Source: Isohypsibius dastychi (taxonomy: Eukaryota > Tardigrada > Eutardigrada > Parachela > Isohypsibiidae). From it: a stretch of 16,510 nucleotides of DNA. Shown here piece by piece: positions 1-8,900 of this stretch. The stretch spans positions 1-16,510 of the forward strand of contig JAQIWT010000670.1 in the NCBI GenBank assembly GCA_034696485.1, read 5' to 3'. The position numbers were made by a program, and so were the translations under genes. Within the stretch, counting starts at the first letter, position 1; every line of letters begins with the position of its first letter. Below the pieces are notes generated by a model that was given only the letters and a program-made list of their open reading frames with translations, searched no databases and was not told the origin of the DNA.

Positions 1-412
1 AGTATTTACCGAATTGCAAATTCCCAACTCATTACTTCAAAATTCCCTCCAATAGTGTGTCATGGGTTTTCAAGCCCCATCTTTTAAGCTATCGCACGTG
101 ATTTCAGGTCAAGTATTCAGTATTTTAAAAAGAGCAACTCTCGAGATCAAGCCTTCTAAGAGAGCATTCTAAGAGGCATTTAAAGGCTTTTACCGCTATT
201 GACCAGTCTCCAAGAAATAATAAAAACAAAATAAACATAGCGGTCAACCTGAAGGTCAGTTTTAGAAAAGCCTCCGGAAAATCATGAAAGAATTTTTTGG
301 AAAGGAATGAAATAAGGAAGTTTGAAGAGGCTCCGCGGATACCCGCGAGGCCTGCTTAGGTTTAATGATTGGAGGGGTTAGAAATGTGTATACTACAGCA
401 TGAATTTTTGAG
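1..412. other. Region without identified gene
   Basis: I see no coding exon here. A missing BTB domain of the Kelch-like gene would be expected upstream of position 413, but no BTB-like reading frame is visible, so the earlier exons either lie outside the window or are lost. A short GC-rich hairpin (CGCGG, four bases, CCGCG) lies at about 334-347, and a weak look-alike of the dispersed palindrome (GGTCAACC) lies near 242. Confidence 0.5.
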
Positions 413-426
413 CCCCGTATCGATGT

Positions 427-1717
427 ATGGCCAGAAATATTTCCTTGAAGATGGCCGAGTTCATTGCTTCGGATGACCTTACTGTTGGAGAGGAAGAGCT
501 ATGTTGGCAAGTTGTCTATCAATGGTATCTTCATGATCCAAAGAACCGACGTTCAAATTTCTGTCAGCTGCTGGAGCTCATCCGCTTTCCCCTCATGAAG
601 GTCTTCAATGCTTGTAGTTCTTGATACTCATTCCATTTGCTGGACAAACCTTATTTCAGGTTTCTTCACTTGAAAGCATCAAAATGAGCTGTGAACAACG
701 CGAAGACGGTGTTCTTCTGAAATCTGTTAGCCCGTTCTTGAATGCGGCACTCTCAATGCAGCAAGACCGGTTTCGAACGTTTGAACTATCTCATCCAAAG
801 TATCGCCTGAGGAATGATGGTAAGTTAGTTGAAACCATGTCTTTTTGTGACGAAAGTTCGAAAATATGATTTAATTGAAGGATTTCAAAATGGACTGGTT
901 GTACTCAATTCAAGATTCCGTTGGATTCCGATCACTTACAGGGGACTGGTTGATTTGGCGCAAAAGAAGAGGTTTTCGCTGTTCTCGAACGACCAGGACG
1001 AGGAATATCTACGGAGTGCTGTTGGTCTATACAATCCTTCAGACAACGAGACAACATGGTTCCCGAATATCGCTGCTGATCTCATGCCGTGTTTTGTATG
1101 CCAATCTACCGATGGTGACCTTTTCCTTGGTGCAAGTAGTGGTAGGGTACATTCCCCAATTTCAAAAAGAGTGGCGGCTGCAACGATGATTCTTAAGTAT
1201 GGTGTTCATGCTAATTCCTGGGAAGTTTTTGTTGCTGACGGAATGCTTCCATACATTTTTTGTAAGAGATGGTGTACACCGATATGTCTCCTTGCAATCA
1301 AACTGTTCTGCAGGGATGGGTCTGGTTGATGGATGTCTATACATTATCAACCATGACAGGTACGATGTGGATGGAGTTACCAGTTTGACAAAGTGGGATG
1401 TCACCCGTAGCCCAAACCACAACATCGCAAACTCGAGCCAGGAACTACCCTTCGACTTCGTGCACGAGCACACTAATTTTAAACGAAATTTCGACCATTA
1501 CTTTCAGACTTTATACGATCAACAACAAGTGGCACTTTCAGTATACATCAACTGTCTCGAAATACGTTTTTATTCGTTCCGATACATTTCCTTGACCGAA
1601 CATGACCCGATAAGACAAGACCAAACAGTGTTGTTATTCCCAATCTTTCACCACTATCTTGAGATTGGACATTTTTTGGTCGAAAGTTTTAGTGAACCTG
1701 CAAATGTGTGGAGATGA
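427..1717 (+). CDS. Kelch-like (BTB-BACK-Kelch) protein, 5'-partial fragment
   Basis: Exons read 427-600, 660-819, 881-1261 and 1314-1717, with introns of 59, 61 and 52 bp; the frame is kept through all joins. The first exon has a clear BACK-domain signature (FIASDDLTVGEEELCW, then WYLHDPKNRR and LLELIRFPLM). The second continues the BACK helices (SVSPFLNAALSMQQDRFRTF). The third holds propeller-like sequence (AVGLYNPSDNETTWFP, then a DGDLFLGASSGRV strand pair, then NSWEVF). In the family these proteins are usually Cullin-3 substrate adaptors, with BTB binding Cul3 and the Kelch blades binding substrate. Here the BTB domain is not visible and only about two to three blades are recognisable; the last exon (after GLVDGCLYII) loses Kelch resemblance. 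Position 427 is only the first ATG in frame: an exon could begin at 413 after an AG, and an in-frame TGA at 409 blocks further extension. The first donor (GTCTTC) is weak. The last 84 bases overlap gene B antisense. It may be a decaying duplicate. Confidence 0.7.
1569..1574 (-). terminator. Poly(A) signal for gene B
   Basis: AATAAA on the minus strand about 60 bases after the gene B stop codon. It lies inside the last Kelch-fragment exon on the other strand, so the two transcripts should overlap antisense. Confidence 0.5.
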
Positions 1718-4619
1718 TGGATGATTATACGCGATGTAGCCTTCGTTCTTGAACACTGTCTTAAGCTTTTCGTTGTGTACGTTGATAACATTTTCGATAT
1801 TCCTTTCACCAGCTTTCTGTTCACCATGAACTCGTTTCAACTCCTTCTTGATTTCGGCTGAATAAAAGGAGTCGTCTTTGTCCGAGTCAAATTCACCAGA
1901 CTTGGTCTTGGATTTTGCCAATCCGAATATCGAAGGTGCGTATCCGCGGAGACTGTTTAGCTTTGTCTTTGCTGCCTTTACCGCAACCTCGACGTCGCCA
2001 GTAGAAAGTTCATGCTGGAACTTGATCGGCAGATGCTTGATCCACCCCTGAATAAAAATAAAAGATGTAGGTTCAACCTCTATCTTTTTCAAATGCTCAC
2101 CCTTTTATCTTTAGATAAGTGATCGTTTGGGTGAGAATTCTTCGCGTGAGTGACTGCACGATCCCAACTCGAAGTGCTGAATCCGCAACCGGAAGTCCAT
2201 GAAGAAGGGCAGATGAATAATGTACAGCAAAAATTCTCGAAGTGAGTCAAGGGTACTCCGCCTTTCGACTTGATTTTGTCCTGTATGATTCTTTGATGAA
2301 GGGCAATATTCTGGCTGTTTCTGTCATGACGACCTCTCTTTCTGCTTTCGTACTCTCTTTGACTCTTCGCCTTGACTGATAAAAAGAATATGAATTACTG
2401 GACAAACATTCTACAGACAGCTCATTTACTTGACGCGACTGTCCCGTCCACTTTCTTGGAAAGGTTGTAATCGACCCTGACTTCAGCATGATCCAACAGA
2501 AGACGACCATCTTCCTTTTTAACCCAATTACACTTCGCTGTGCAAATGGACTCTCCAACCTTTCCCGAACCATTACCGACCAGGAATGAATCTGGTTTGG
2601 ACCAGGTTTCAGCAAGTCCCTTGAAAGTGTGAACGGTGATCCTCTCCTGAAGGCCGAACCTCTCCATCATGGCATTTACTCTGCGTGCTGCACATACAGA
2701 TCTTTTTGCATGGTCCAGATACAAGGATCCACCAAGAATTCGACAATAACCTACGATGTAATGTCACTACAAGATTTTATTGGTAATCATATTTTACCTG
2801 AGAAACGCTCAAATTGGTTCGTGATGAACTCAGTCAGGGCCGATGAGGTTGCATCTGTTAAATTGGAGTTCTTGTAATAACCGCAAACCAGATGAATAAA
2901 TTCTCCGGACGGGATATGAAGCATCGGCAACGATATCAGCTGACAAAATTCAAGATCCTCATAAACCGGGTTTTCCAATGGCTTGAATACCCCTTTGTCC
3001 AGAATAACACCACAACCACCAAAAACGCCTTTCTTTTGCCGACCAGCCGGTGTTCGAGGTGATAAGAAGAATGTCCAACTCTCATTCTCTTTTCGTGCCA
3101 TCCAGTTGTTGACATTCTCTGGAATTTGCATTGTCCTTGTTTCACAGAAAACTGTCATCGGATACAACTTGATTTCCCGACGTTTGATAAATTCTGCAAA
3201 GGTCGTTTCGAGACATCCAGCGGATGCATTTCCACAATTCAAGAGGCGGATGAATGGGATATCCGGCCCATTGATGTCAGCAGTTTCTGCGGGCGAACGT
3301 TCCACAACCGGTGGTGTCAACTCTCCATCAGGATCTACAGAAAATGTAAAGTTAAAAACATACAGGTTGAACCTCTATTTTCAAATTCATACCGATAGTT
3401 TTTGAGCGAGATTTCTTTGCACGTGCTGGTGTTGGTACTTTGCCGGACTCTTCTGAAAAAATCTAATGCTGTAAATATGGAGGTTGAACCTCCACTTTCA
3501 AACACCATACCAGTTTTCGAAGTGCGTGACGTTTTTACGGCTGGCTCTTGCCCACCAGACCAATCTATGAATAAAACCGTAAGTGTAAAGGTTGAACTTC
3601 TATATGTAAGCAACGTACCAGTCCGAATCGTGTGACGCTCTTGAGCGCCAGGCTTTCGACCAACGTCATCCCAACCTAATGAAAACCGTAGAGTTAAAGG
3701 TTCAACCTTGAAATTGTGCACGCACCCGCAGCGTTCTTTGACTTTGCAACAGCAGATTTTGACGAACCAGCTCCACCTGCCGCGAAAACAGACATTCAAC
3801 CACGGAAATAAACCTTGTTTATAGATTCATACCAAAATTCGGAATAAATGGTCTTTCAACATGGGCTGCAAGTGATTTCGCACTTCCTGCAGGAATCAAA
3901 ATAAGAATCACAACGGAGATTTTAACCTTGATAGTTTCATACCGTACGACTTCTTGTTGGAAGACTCTGAGTCATCATCAGAATCCGACAAATCGACCAC
4001 ACGGAACTCATGACCTGCAACATTGAACGATAGTCATTGGTTAACCTCATGAAAATCAACGTACCGGAAGTAGGTCCAATCTTCCATTGACCACCGGTGA
4101 AAACCATACCGGATGTTCCAGCCTTTTCTTGACCATCATAATGTTTCTTTCGTATTGCTGAAAGATGACAAATGAGAATCCTGAACAAGAACCAAGCACC
4201 ATCTACCTCTTTCTGGGCTTCCGGCAACACTTGAACTTGCACTGGATCTTCCAGGTATAATCAAGGCACTTCCGTCACGTAAAGCTCCCGAATTCTTTGA
4301 AATGACAAACTTTTCCGGTCGCTTTAGAGGGAGGGTTGAGCAAGTATCTTTGGTCGAGGGATGATCTCTCAATGAATTTGGAGTCGAAAAATAATCTTTT
4401 TCAGCGGAATCGTCGGAGTTATCGTCTGAAATAAATGTTTTTACCAAAACAATCTCCGTTCACTGACAAAATCTTACAGTTTGGTCGTTTCCTGGCATGA
4501 TCTCGAGCATCGAAAGACTTGTCCGATTCCAAACGCGTGGACTTTCCAGCTGCAGGAATATTCCCAGATGCCGATTCATCCGAGGAAGCAGTCTTTCTGC
4601 TCTTTTTCCGGTCCGACAT
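1634..4619 (-). CDS. Gene B: EEP-like endonuclease-fold protein with C2H2-type finger
   Basis: Thirteen exons in transcript order: 4478-4619, 4207-4425, 4065-4157, 3943-4014, 3833-3886, 3726-3776, 3619-3675, 3511-3564, 3393-3452, 2798-3334, 2430-2750, 2101-2375, 1634-2047. They sum to 2349 nt, 782 residues. Residues 1-267 are charged and low complexity, from short phase-1 exons. Residues about 296-540 resemble an endonuclease/exonuclease/phosphatase domain of the LINE type: RLLNCGN (start strand), TVFCETR (catalytic Glu about 332), FGGCGVILDKG, then RILGG where GDFN is expected, then PDSFLV (like iDyfLv), then LLDHAEVRV (terminal DH about 533-534). The GDFN Asp and Asn are absent, so catalysis is doubtful. 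Residues 609-635 fit C-x7-C-x12-H-x4-H. The C-terminus (646-782) is lysine-rich and not recognised. The start follows an acceptor-like CTCTCCAG. Introns 1-11 are phase 1 and intron 12 is phase 0; five carry the palindrome. The gene structure is well supported by frame; the domain call is by eye. Confidence 0.75.
2060..2088. repeat. Dispersed palindrome copy, gene B intron 12
   Basis: Core GGTTCAACC at 2070-2078 with long arms: AAAGATGTAGGTT on the left pairs with AACCTCTATCTTT on the right at 11 of 13 positions. This is one of the most complete copies and defines the consensus. Confidence 0.85.
3355..3383. repeat. Dispersed palindrome copy, gene B intron 9
   Basis: Core GGTTGAACC at 3365-3373. 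The left arm is ACATACAGGTT and the right arm AACCTCTATTT. It lies in a 58-bp intron. Confidence 0.85.
3472..3500. repeat. Dispersed palindrome copy, gene B intron 8
   Basis: Core GGTTGAACC at 3482-3490 with a perfect 8-bp inner palindrome (TGGAGGTT / AACCTCCA), a symmetric variant of the TACAGGTT type. Confidence 0.85.
3580..3608. repeat. Dispersed palindrome copy, gene B intron 7
   Basis: Core GGTTGAACT at 3590-3598, one base off the usual core; left arm GTAAAGGTT. Confidence 0.75.
3689..3717. repeat. Dispersed palindrome copy, gene B intron 6
   Basis: Core GGTTCAACC at 3699-3707, symmetric inner arms AAGGTT / AACCTT, in a 50-bp intron. Confidence 0.85.
4029..4056. repeat. Possible decayed palindrome, gene B intron 3
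   Basis: GGTTAACC at 4039-4046 is a perfect 8-bp palindrome lacking the central base of the usual core. It sits mid-intron like the others, so it may be a decayed copy; it is not counted among the 24. Confidence 0.35.
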
Positions 4620-4746
4620 GATCGACGTCTGGAGAGGGACGATAAATAATTTCTCAGTACTGAACTGATGGGCGGTCAATCGAATGGCGAACACAAATAA
4701 AAATTTCGTCGAACGATTTGAAAATGCTCAACCGAAAGTGACTGAA

Positions 4747-4772
4747 GTGGTCAGTTGACAGAGGCTGACCAC
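4747..4772. repeat. Inverted repeat GTGGTCAG / CTGACCAC
   Basis: A perfect 8-bp inverted repeat with a 10-bp spacer: GTGGTCAG at 4747-4754 and CTGACCAC at 4765-4772. It lies in the divergent promoter. The arms contain GGTCA/TGACC, the nuclear-receptor half-site, although this spacing is not a classical one. Confidence 0.6.
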
Positions 4773-4859
4773 GCGAGAGGTGTGTGGTGTGCAAGGCGGG
4801 TCCAGTTCAAGAGAGCGAGAGAGGGCAAGATGACGATCGGCCAGACGCACCTCGAATGC

Positions 4860-4871
4860 AGGTCACTGACC
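4860..4871. promoter_or_regulatory. Nuclear-receptor-like IR1 site
   Basis: AGGTCA, one base, TGACC reads as an inverted repeat of the nuclear-receptor half-site with a one-base spacer, missing only the final T of the ideal element. It is about 78 bp before the POLD4 start codon. In arthropods such IR1 elements can bind the ecdysone receptor; whether this one works is inference. Confidence 0.35.
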
Positions 4872-4948
4872 GTTTCAGTCGCCAGAGCGAAATCACAGTG
4901 AGATCACCGTTTTCGAAAAGCTCGAGTCTGCTATCGCGATTCACCAAC

Positions 4949-5716
4949 ATGCCTCCCAAAAAACCAGCTCCTACTCAGACGAACAACCTCGAACGGTTTT
5001 TAGTTCCGAAGTCGAAAGTTGCAAGTGAGTTTTTTGTTTGTGAGCTGATTTGAGCGGATTGTTCAACTTTTTCTCGTCAGGTGGAAAAGTCAGCAAATAT
5101 TTTGCTCCGCAACTTCCAGGTAAGTGACATCTTCCAGAATAGTACCGCAATAGAACCTTTGCATTTAGGTAGTTCAACCAACAGTGTAGTACTACCTATC
5201 CCTGGAACCGGAACTGGAAGAGGAGCTGCCCTGATCGCGCGCTTCGGAAGAAAACCAAAGATCGCTGAACACTCTGACATTAAATTAGTGAAAGGTCAGT
5301 TCGGTAGCGTGTATGCATACATTCATTCTCATTCACAAATTTACTATTAAGGTCCAACATTGAAGGAAGAGAAGATTCCGCTCACCGTCGAACAGCAGAA
5401 ACGCCGAGAGGAAGAACTCAAAGTGCTGGCTCACTTTGATTTCTCGATGGAGTTCGGACCCATGAGCGGTGAGACTGAGCAACCAATATCCTTTTACGCT
5501 TTTAATCAGAATCATATTATAGGATCGACTCGACGTTGGCGCTGGAATCGTGCGGCTAAGTTTGGCGATGATCCTCCTGCGATAGTCATGGAGCTGCTGG
5601 ATGCAAATAAAGGAGATTTCGACTACATCGGGTATCGAGATATTAATTGCAAGCTTTTGGACTCACGAAAAAAGGTCGAATTTGAAATCGGTCGCCCGTT
5701 TGACGAATTTGAGTGA
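4949..5716 (+). CDS. POLD4: DNA polymerase delta subunit 4 (p12)
   Basis: Exons 4949-5024, 5081-5119, 5169-5294, 5352-5468 and 5523-5716 give 183 residues; all four introns (49-57 bp) are phase 1. The conserved core is ELKVLAHFDFSMEFGP, then RRWRWNRAAKFGDDPP, then a VMELLDANKGD helix, matching the vertebrate p12 pattern (LLRQFDLAWQYGP, QRWCRAKQMGLEPPP, LKTHPGD). The human protein is about 107 residues, so this one has a longer N-terminus and an extra C-terminal tail ending FDEFE. p12 is the smallest subunit of replicative polymerase delta; it stabilises the complex and binds PCNA. Two degenerate PIP-like motifs are visible (LERFL at residues 14-18, VSKYF at 29-33), both without the usual Gln. 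The start at 4949 is chosen because the N-terminus MPPKKPAPTQ is basic like other p12 starts; an in-frame ATG at 4784 would add 55 low-complexity residues. AATAAA lies at 5765. It is divergent from gene B and convergent with gene A. Confidence 0.9.
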
Positions 5717-5732
5717 ATATTCACTTGCCGAA

Positions 5733-5761
5733 TTTTCATGGCGGTTCAACCTTTATCTTTA
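5733..5761. repeat. Dispersed palindrome copy after POLD4
   Basis: Core GGTTCAACC at 5743-5751, right arm AACCTTTATCTTTA. It is 27 bp after the POLD4 stop codon, outside any assigned intron, between convergent genes. Confidence 0.85.
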
Positions 5762-5764
5762 CGA

Positions 5765-5770
5765 AATAAA
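5765..5770 (+). terminator. Poly(A) signal for POLD4
   Basis: AATAAA 49 bases after the POLD4 stop codon and just downstream of a copy of the dispersed palindrome. Confidence 0.5.
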
Positions 5771-5994
5771 ACAACAAAGTTCTGTGTATCAACTGTGTTA
5801 TAACAGAGTACGTACTATACTTTGCAGGTAAAACAAAATCTGTACTGTACGCGAGTATCAAACAAAAACAATTTGCCAAACTACGGAAGGCAAGTAAGCT
5901 GCTAGAGCAAGAAAAAACAAAAAATGCACTATTTGGAAATTCAAAGGAACGAAAGTAAAATACTGTCTCCGTATGATGATCCTTCTCAGTACGT

Positions 5995-8900
5995 CTACTG
6001 TAAGACATTCTGGCCAGACGGTGGAGTAGACTTATTGGCCTCATCTACACACAACAAAAAGTATTCATTTTGGTAAATCCGGTTAACAAGGTTGACGTTT
6101 TTACCTTCATCTTCCGTAATCATACCAGATTCTGACCCGGCTCCAGCTATAATCAATAAATGAATAAAAACGATCAGCTGACACTGACCACATTACCTGA
6201 AACCGGCTCAACAAGCTGTTGCTGGCGTTGAAGTGCTTCGTTATCGTCCGCTGCAAGAACAAATTGGTATCTTACAAAAAAAATGTCACATCGTAATAAA
6301 CTTACCGGCTTTGATCATAAACTCTTCATCGAGTCGGTTCTGCCAGCGTTCGGCTACAAATTGAAATACATTCTATAGCTTTACAATTGATTTTCCAACT
6401 CTAGATAGCGGTTGAACCGCCATCTTAAAATACCTTCGCCTTGTGCCCAGTTTTCCATATCCCAAAGAGACACTTTGATCATTTGCTGTTTATCCGCAAG
6501 ACCCGCACCAGACATTTGCGACAAGCCCGTCTTATAACCCGTCTCAATGAATGGTTTGACGATCATCATCATCCGTGCTCTGTGCAACAACGAATCCTCG
6601 AACTTCAACATCATAGGATCCGTCTTGACCACCACATAGTCATATAAGCGATCTTCAGGTCGGTCAACTTCTTTGGACAGATAATTCCGAAGATCGTCGC
6701 ATTTTTCAACTTGTTCTTTCGAGAACAAACTCAGCTCCCACAGGTAAACCTTGAAGCGTCGCTCTGGAATCGCGGTAGGCGGAGTGCTATTTGTGGAATA
6801 ATCGACCGGTTTCATGATGTTTCCTACAGGGTCCCAATAATTGATCAAGACGGCTGGCTGACGAACACCGTCTTCGATCTCTGGAGTGAGACGATAAAAT
6901 CCCGCAGTACGACCGCACTCACTCATAGTGACTGGGCACATGTAAACAACCGGCTCAAAAGTTCTCGCCGGTACAGAGAAGCCGCTTCCGCGTATAGTCC
7001 ACTAAAACAAGAATGAACTATAGAGGGTGAACCTTCAACTTTAAGCTACGATACATTATCTTTCATAATTTCCCGTTGGCGATCCAGATATGCAGCTCGT
7101 TCAAAATGTTCGCGTTCAGAATCATCTGACATGATGGACATATCGTCAGGCGATCCACGGGGAAGAGATTGCTCCGCAAAGTGAGGTACAAAAGCGCCCT
7201 CATCGACAAAAACAATGTCATCTCGAATGGCTGTTCGTTTCCTGGCTTTGCTGATTCGCTGAACTTCAGCCTCCGCGTTAATTTCAGGTTGCGGCGGTTC
7301 TGGCAACTGGGGCAGCTGTTGCAACTGCGGCGGCTCTGGCAACTGCGGCTGCTCTGGCAACTGCTGTACGGCATTCGCAGCATCAGCATTCCCCACGGGG
7401 GGTACATTATTTTCCGGTTCAGCTGGTGCATCTTCTTGGTCATCAGCATCAGATTCCAAGATGATTCCCAAATGCGCCAGAGACTCTTTGGTGGGCGATT
7501 TATCAAAAAATTCCTAAAGATTAATAGTTCACTTTTTAGATCGTAAAAACGATGACTACGGACGACTTACGGCGACACGTTCATAGTCCATTGTTTCGTC
7601 CAAAAGCTCAATTTCCGCATCAAGAAACAACTCGGGCTTTCCTGTGAGTTTGTTCTTGGCCGCAAGATACGTAGCCATTTTGTCGGCGTACGAGGGGGGG
7701 AAAAAACATTCAGCCGAACGGTCTCCAACGCGGATTACGCCAGCCGGCATGTTCTCGATATTGCTCCCCATCGCTGAGAACACCCGACGATACAAGCTAT
7801 CCTTCTCCTGCGCCCAACAAGAAATGGGAAAGTAACGAAGAAAATCGTTGCCGTTATCCTGCCAAATAAATAATAATATTAGTTGAAGGTTGAACCGCCA
7901 ACTATCTTCACTAGTACCTTAGTCCATGGATCGTGTGCCGACAAATATTCTTTGGCGCGTGTCATAAAAGATTTTCCTGGTTGTTTCTCACTTGGTAGAA
8001 AGGAGATTGGACGGGGCAACGCTGGATTCAGTCGTTCAAACGGTATGGCAGATTTCACGGCTTTCTTGACTGCCGCTGTCGTAGGTGGTCGGGTGACATA
8101 ATCTCGATACACATTGGGGTAATGGACGTCTCGGTTGTGCAGCACAAAGGTTCCACCGTGGTATGGAACGAACGCATAGTTCTGACGGTTATCCTCCGAC
8201 GCCAACAGACGGATCACAAATTGCGAAATGTCGGGATAAACAACGGCCTGTAGTGGAAAAATGATTATTTTTTTATAAATATGAATGGATACATAAATGA
8301 CCATACCATGACAGACACATTTCCCCACTGAGCAGGAAAGTTGCGTTGAAGGAGCTTGACTGCTGCGATAAGGTGATTTCCTGAAAGACCACAAACATGG
8401 CTGTTCTGTCGCAATATGAATTTGAAAGTCAACCTACTCGTCAGGAGATACGCGGTAGCATTGGGATTGAAGACTTTATTTACAGTAAGATCCACCCAGT
8501 CGCCACCTGCGGCTTCATAATGTTCTTTGCGAATCGTGACCTTTACCATCTCCTTGAAAGCATCAGGTCCCTTCAGGCGCAGTATTTCGTATCGCGATTT
8601 GACTTGGGCTTGATCGATAGGTCGATCCAACAGGTCAAATGGCAAATGTCGTAGCTGTGATACTGGGATGGAAACACCTGGAATTTCAAGTAGAGATCGA
8701 GGTTGAACCGTCATCTATAAATGACAGCACATACCATCAAACCCGCTCGACTCCTTGACAATGGTTGCGCTGAATGCTTCTTCACATTTAAATCGATCAC
8801 GGACGGCCTGAGCGAGAGGCACCAAATATGCTTTTCGACGTCGAATCTTCTGCATATCATTCCAGATGTTTGAACGCTTATTCCGTCCGATGGTCAACAC

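Larger units (their letters stand above)
4620..4948. promoter_or_regulatory. Divergent promoter region between gene B and POLD4
   Basis: This 329-bp interval separates two divergent start codons (4619 minus, 4949 plus), so it should hold both promoters. I see no clear TATA box. It contains two inverted repeats built on GGTCA/TGACC (4747-4772 and 4860-4871), listed separately, and a GAGA-rich stretch at about 4810-4828. A plus-strand frame in line with POLD4 is open from 4784, but I treat it as untranslated. Confidence 0.5.

Noticed and set aside
232-260. GGTCAACC near 242 as a further palindrome copy
   Set aside because: The core lacks one T and the flanks do not match the arms; counted only as a look-alike.
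4784-4948. In-frame extension of POLD4 to an ATG at 4784
   Set aside because: The extra 55 residues are low complexity, overlap promoter-like inverted repeats, and have no counterpart in p12.
6070-6100. GGTTAAC and GGTTGAC in gene A intron 34 as a decayed palindrome
   Set aside because: Only half-sites in the wrong arrangement; possible decay but not countable.
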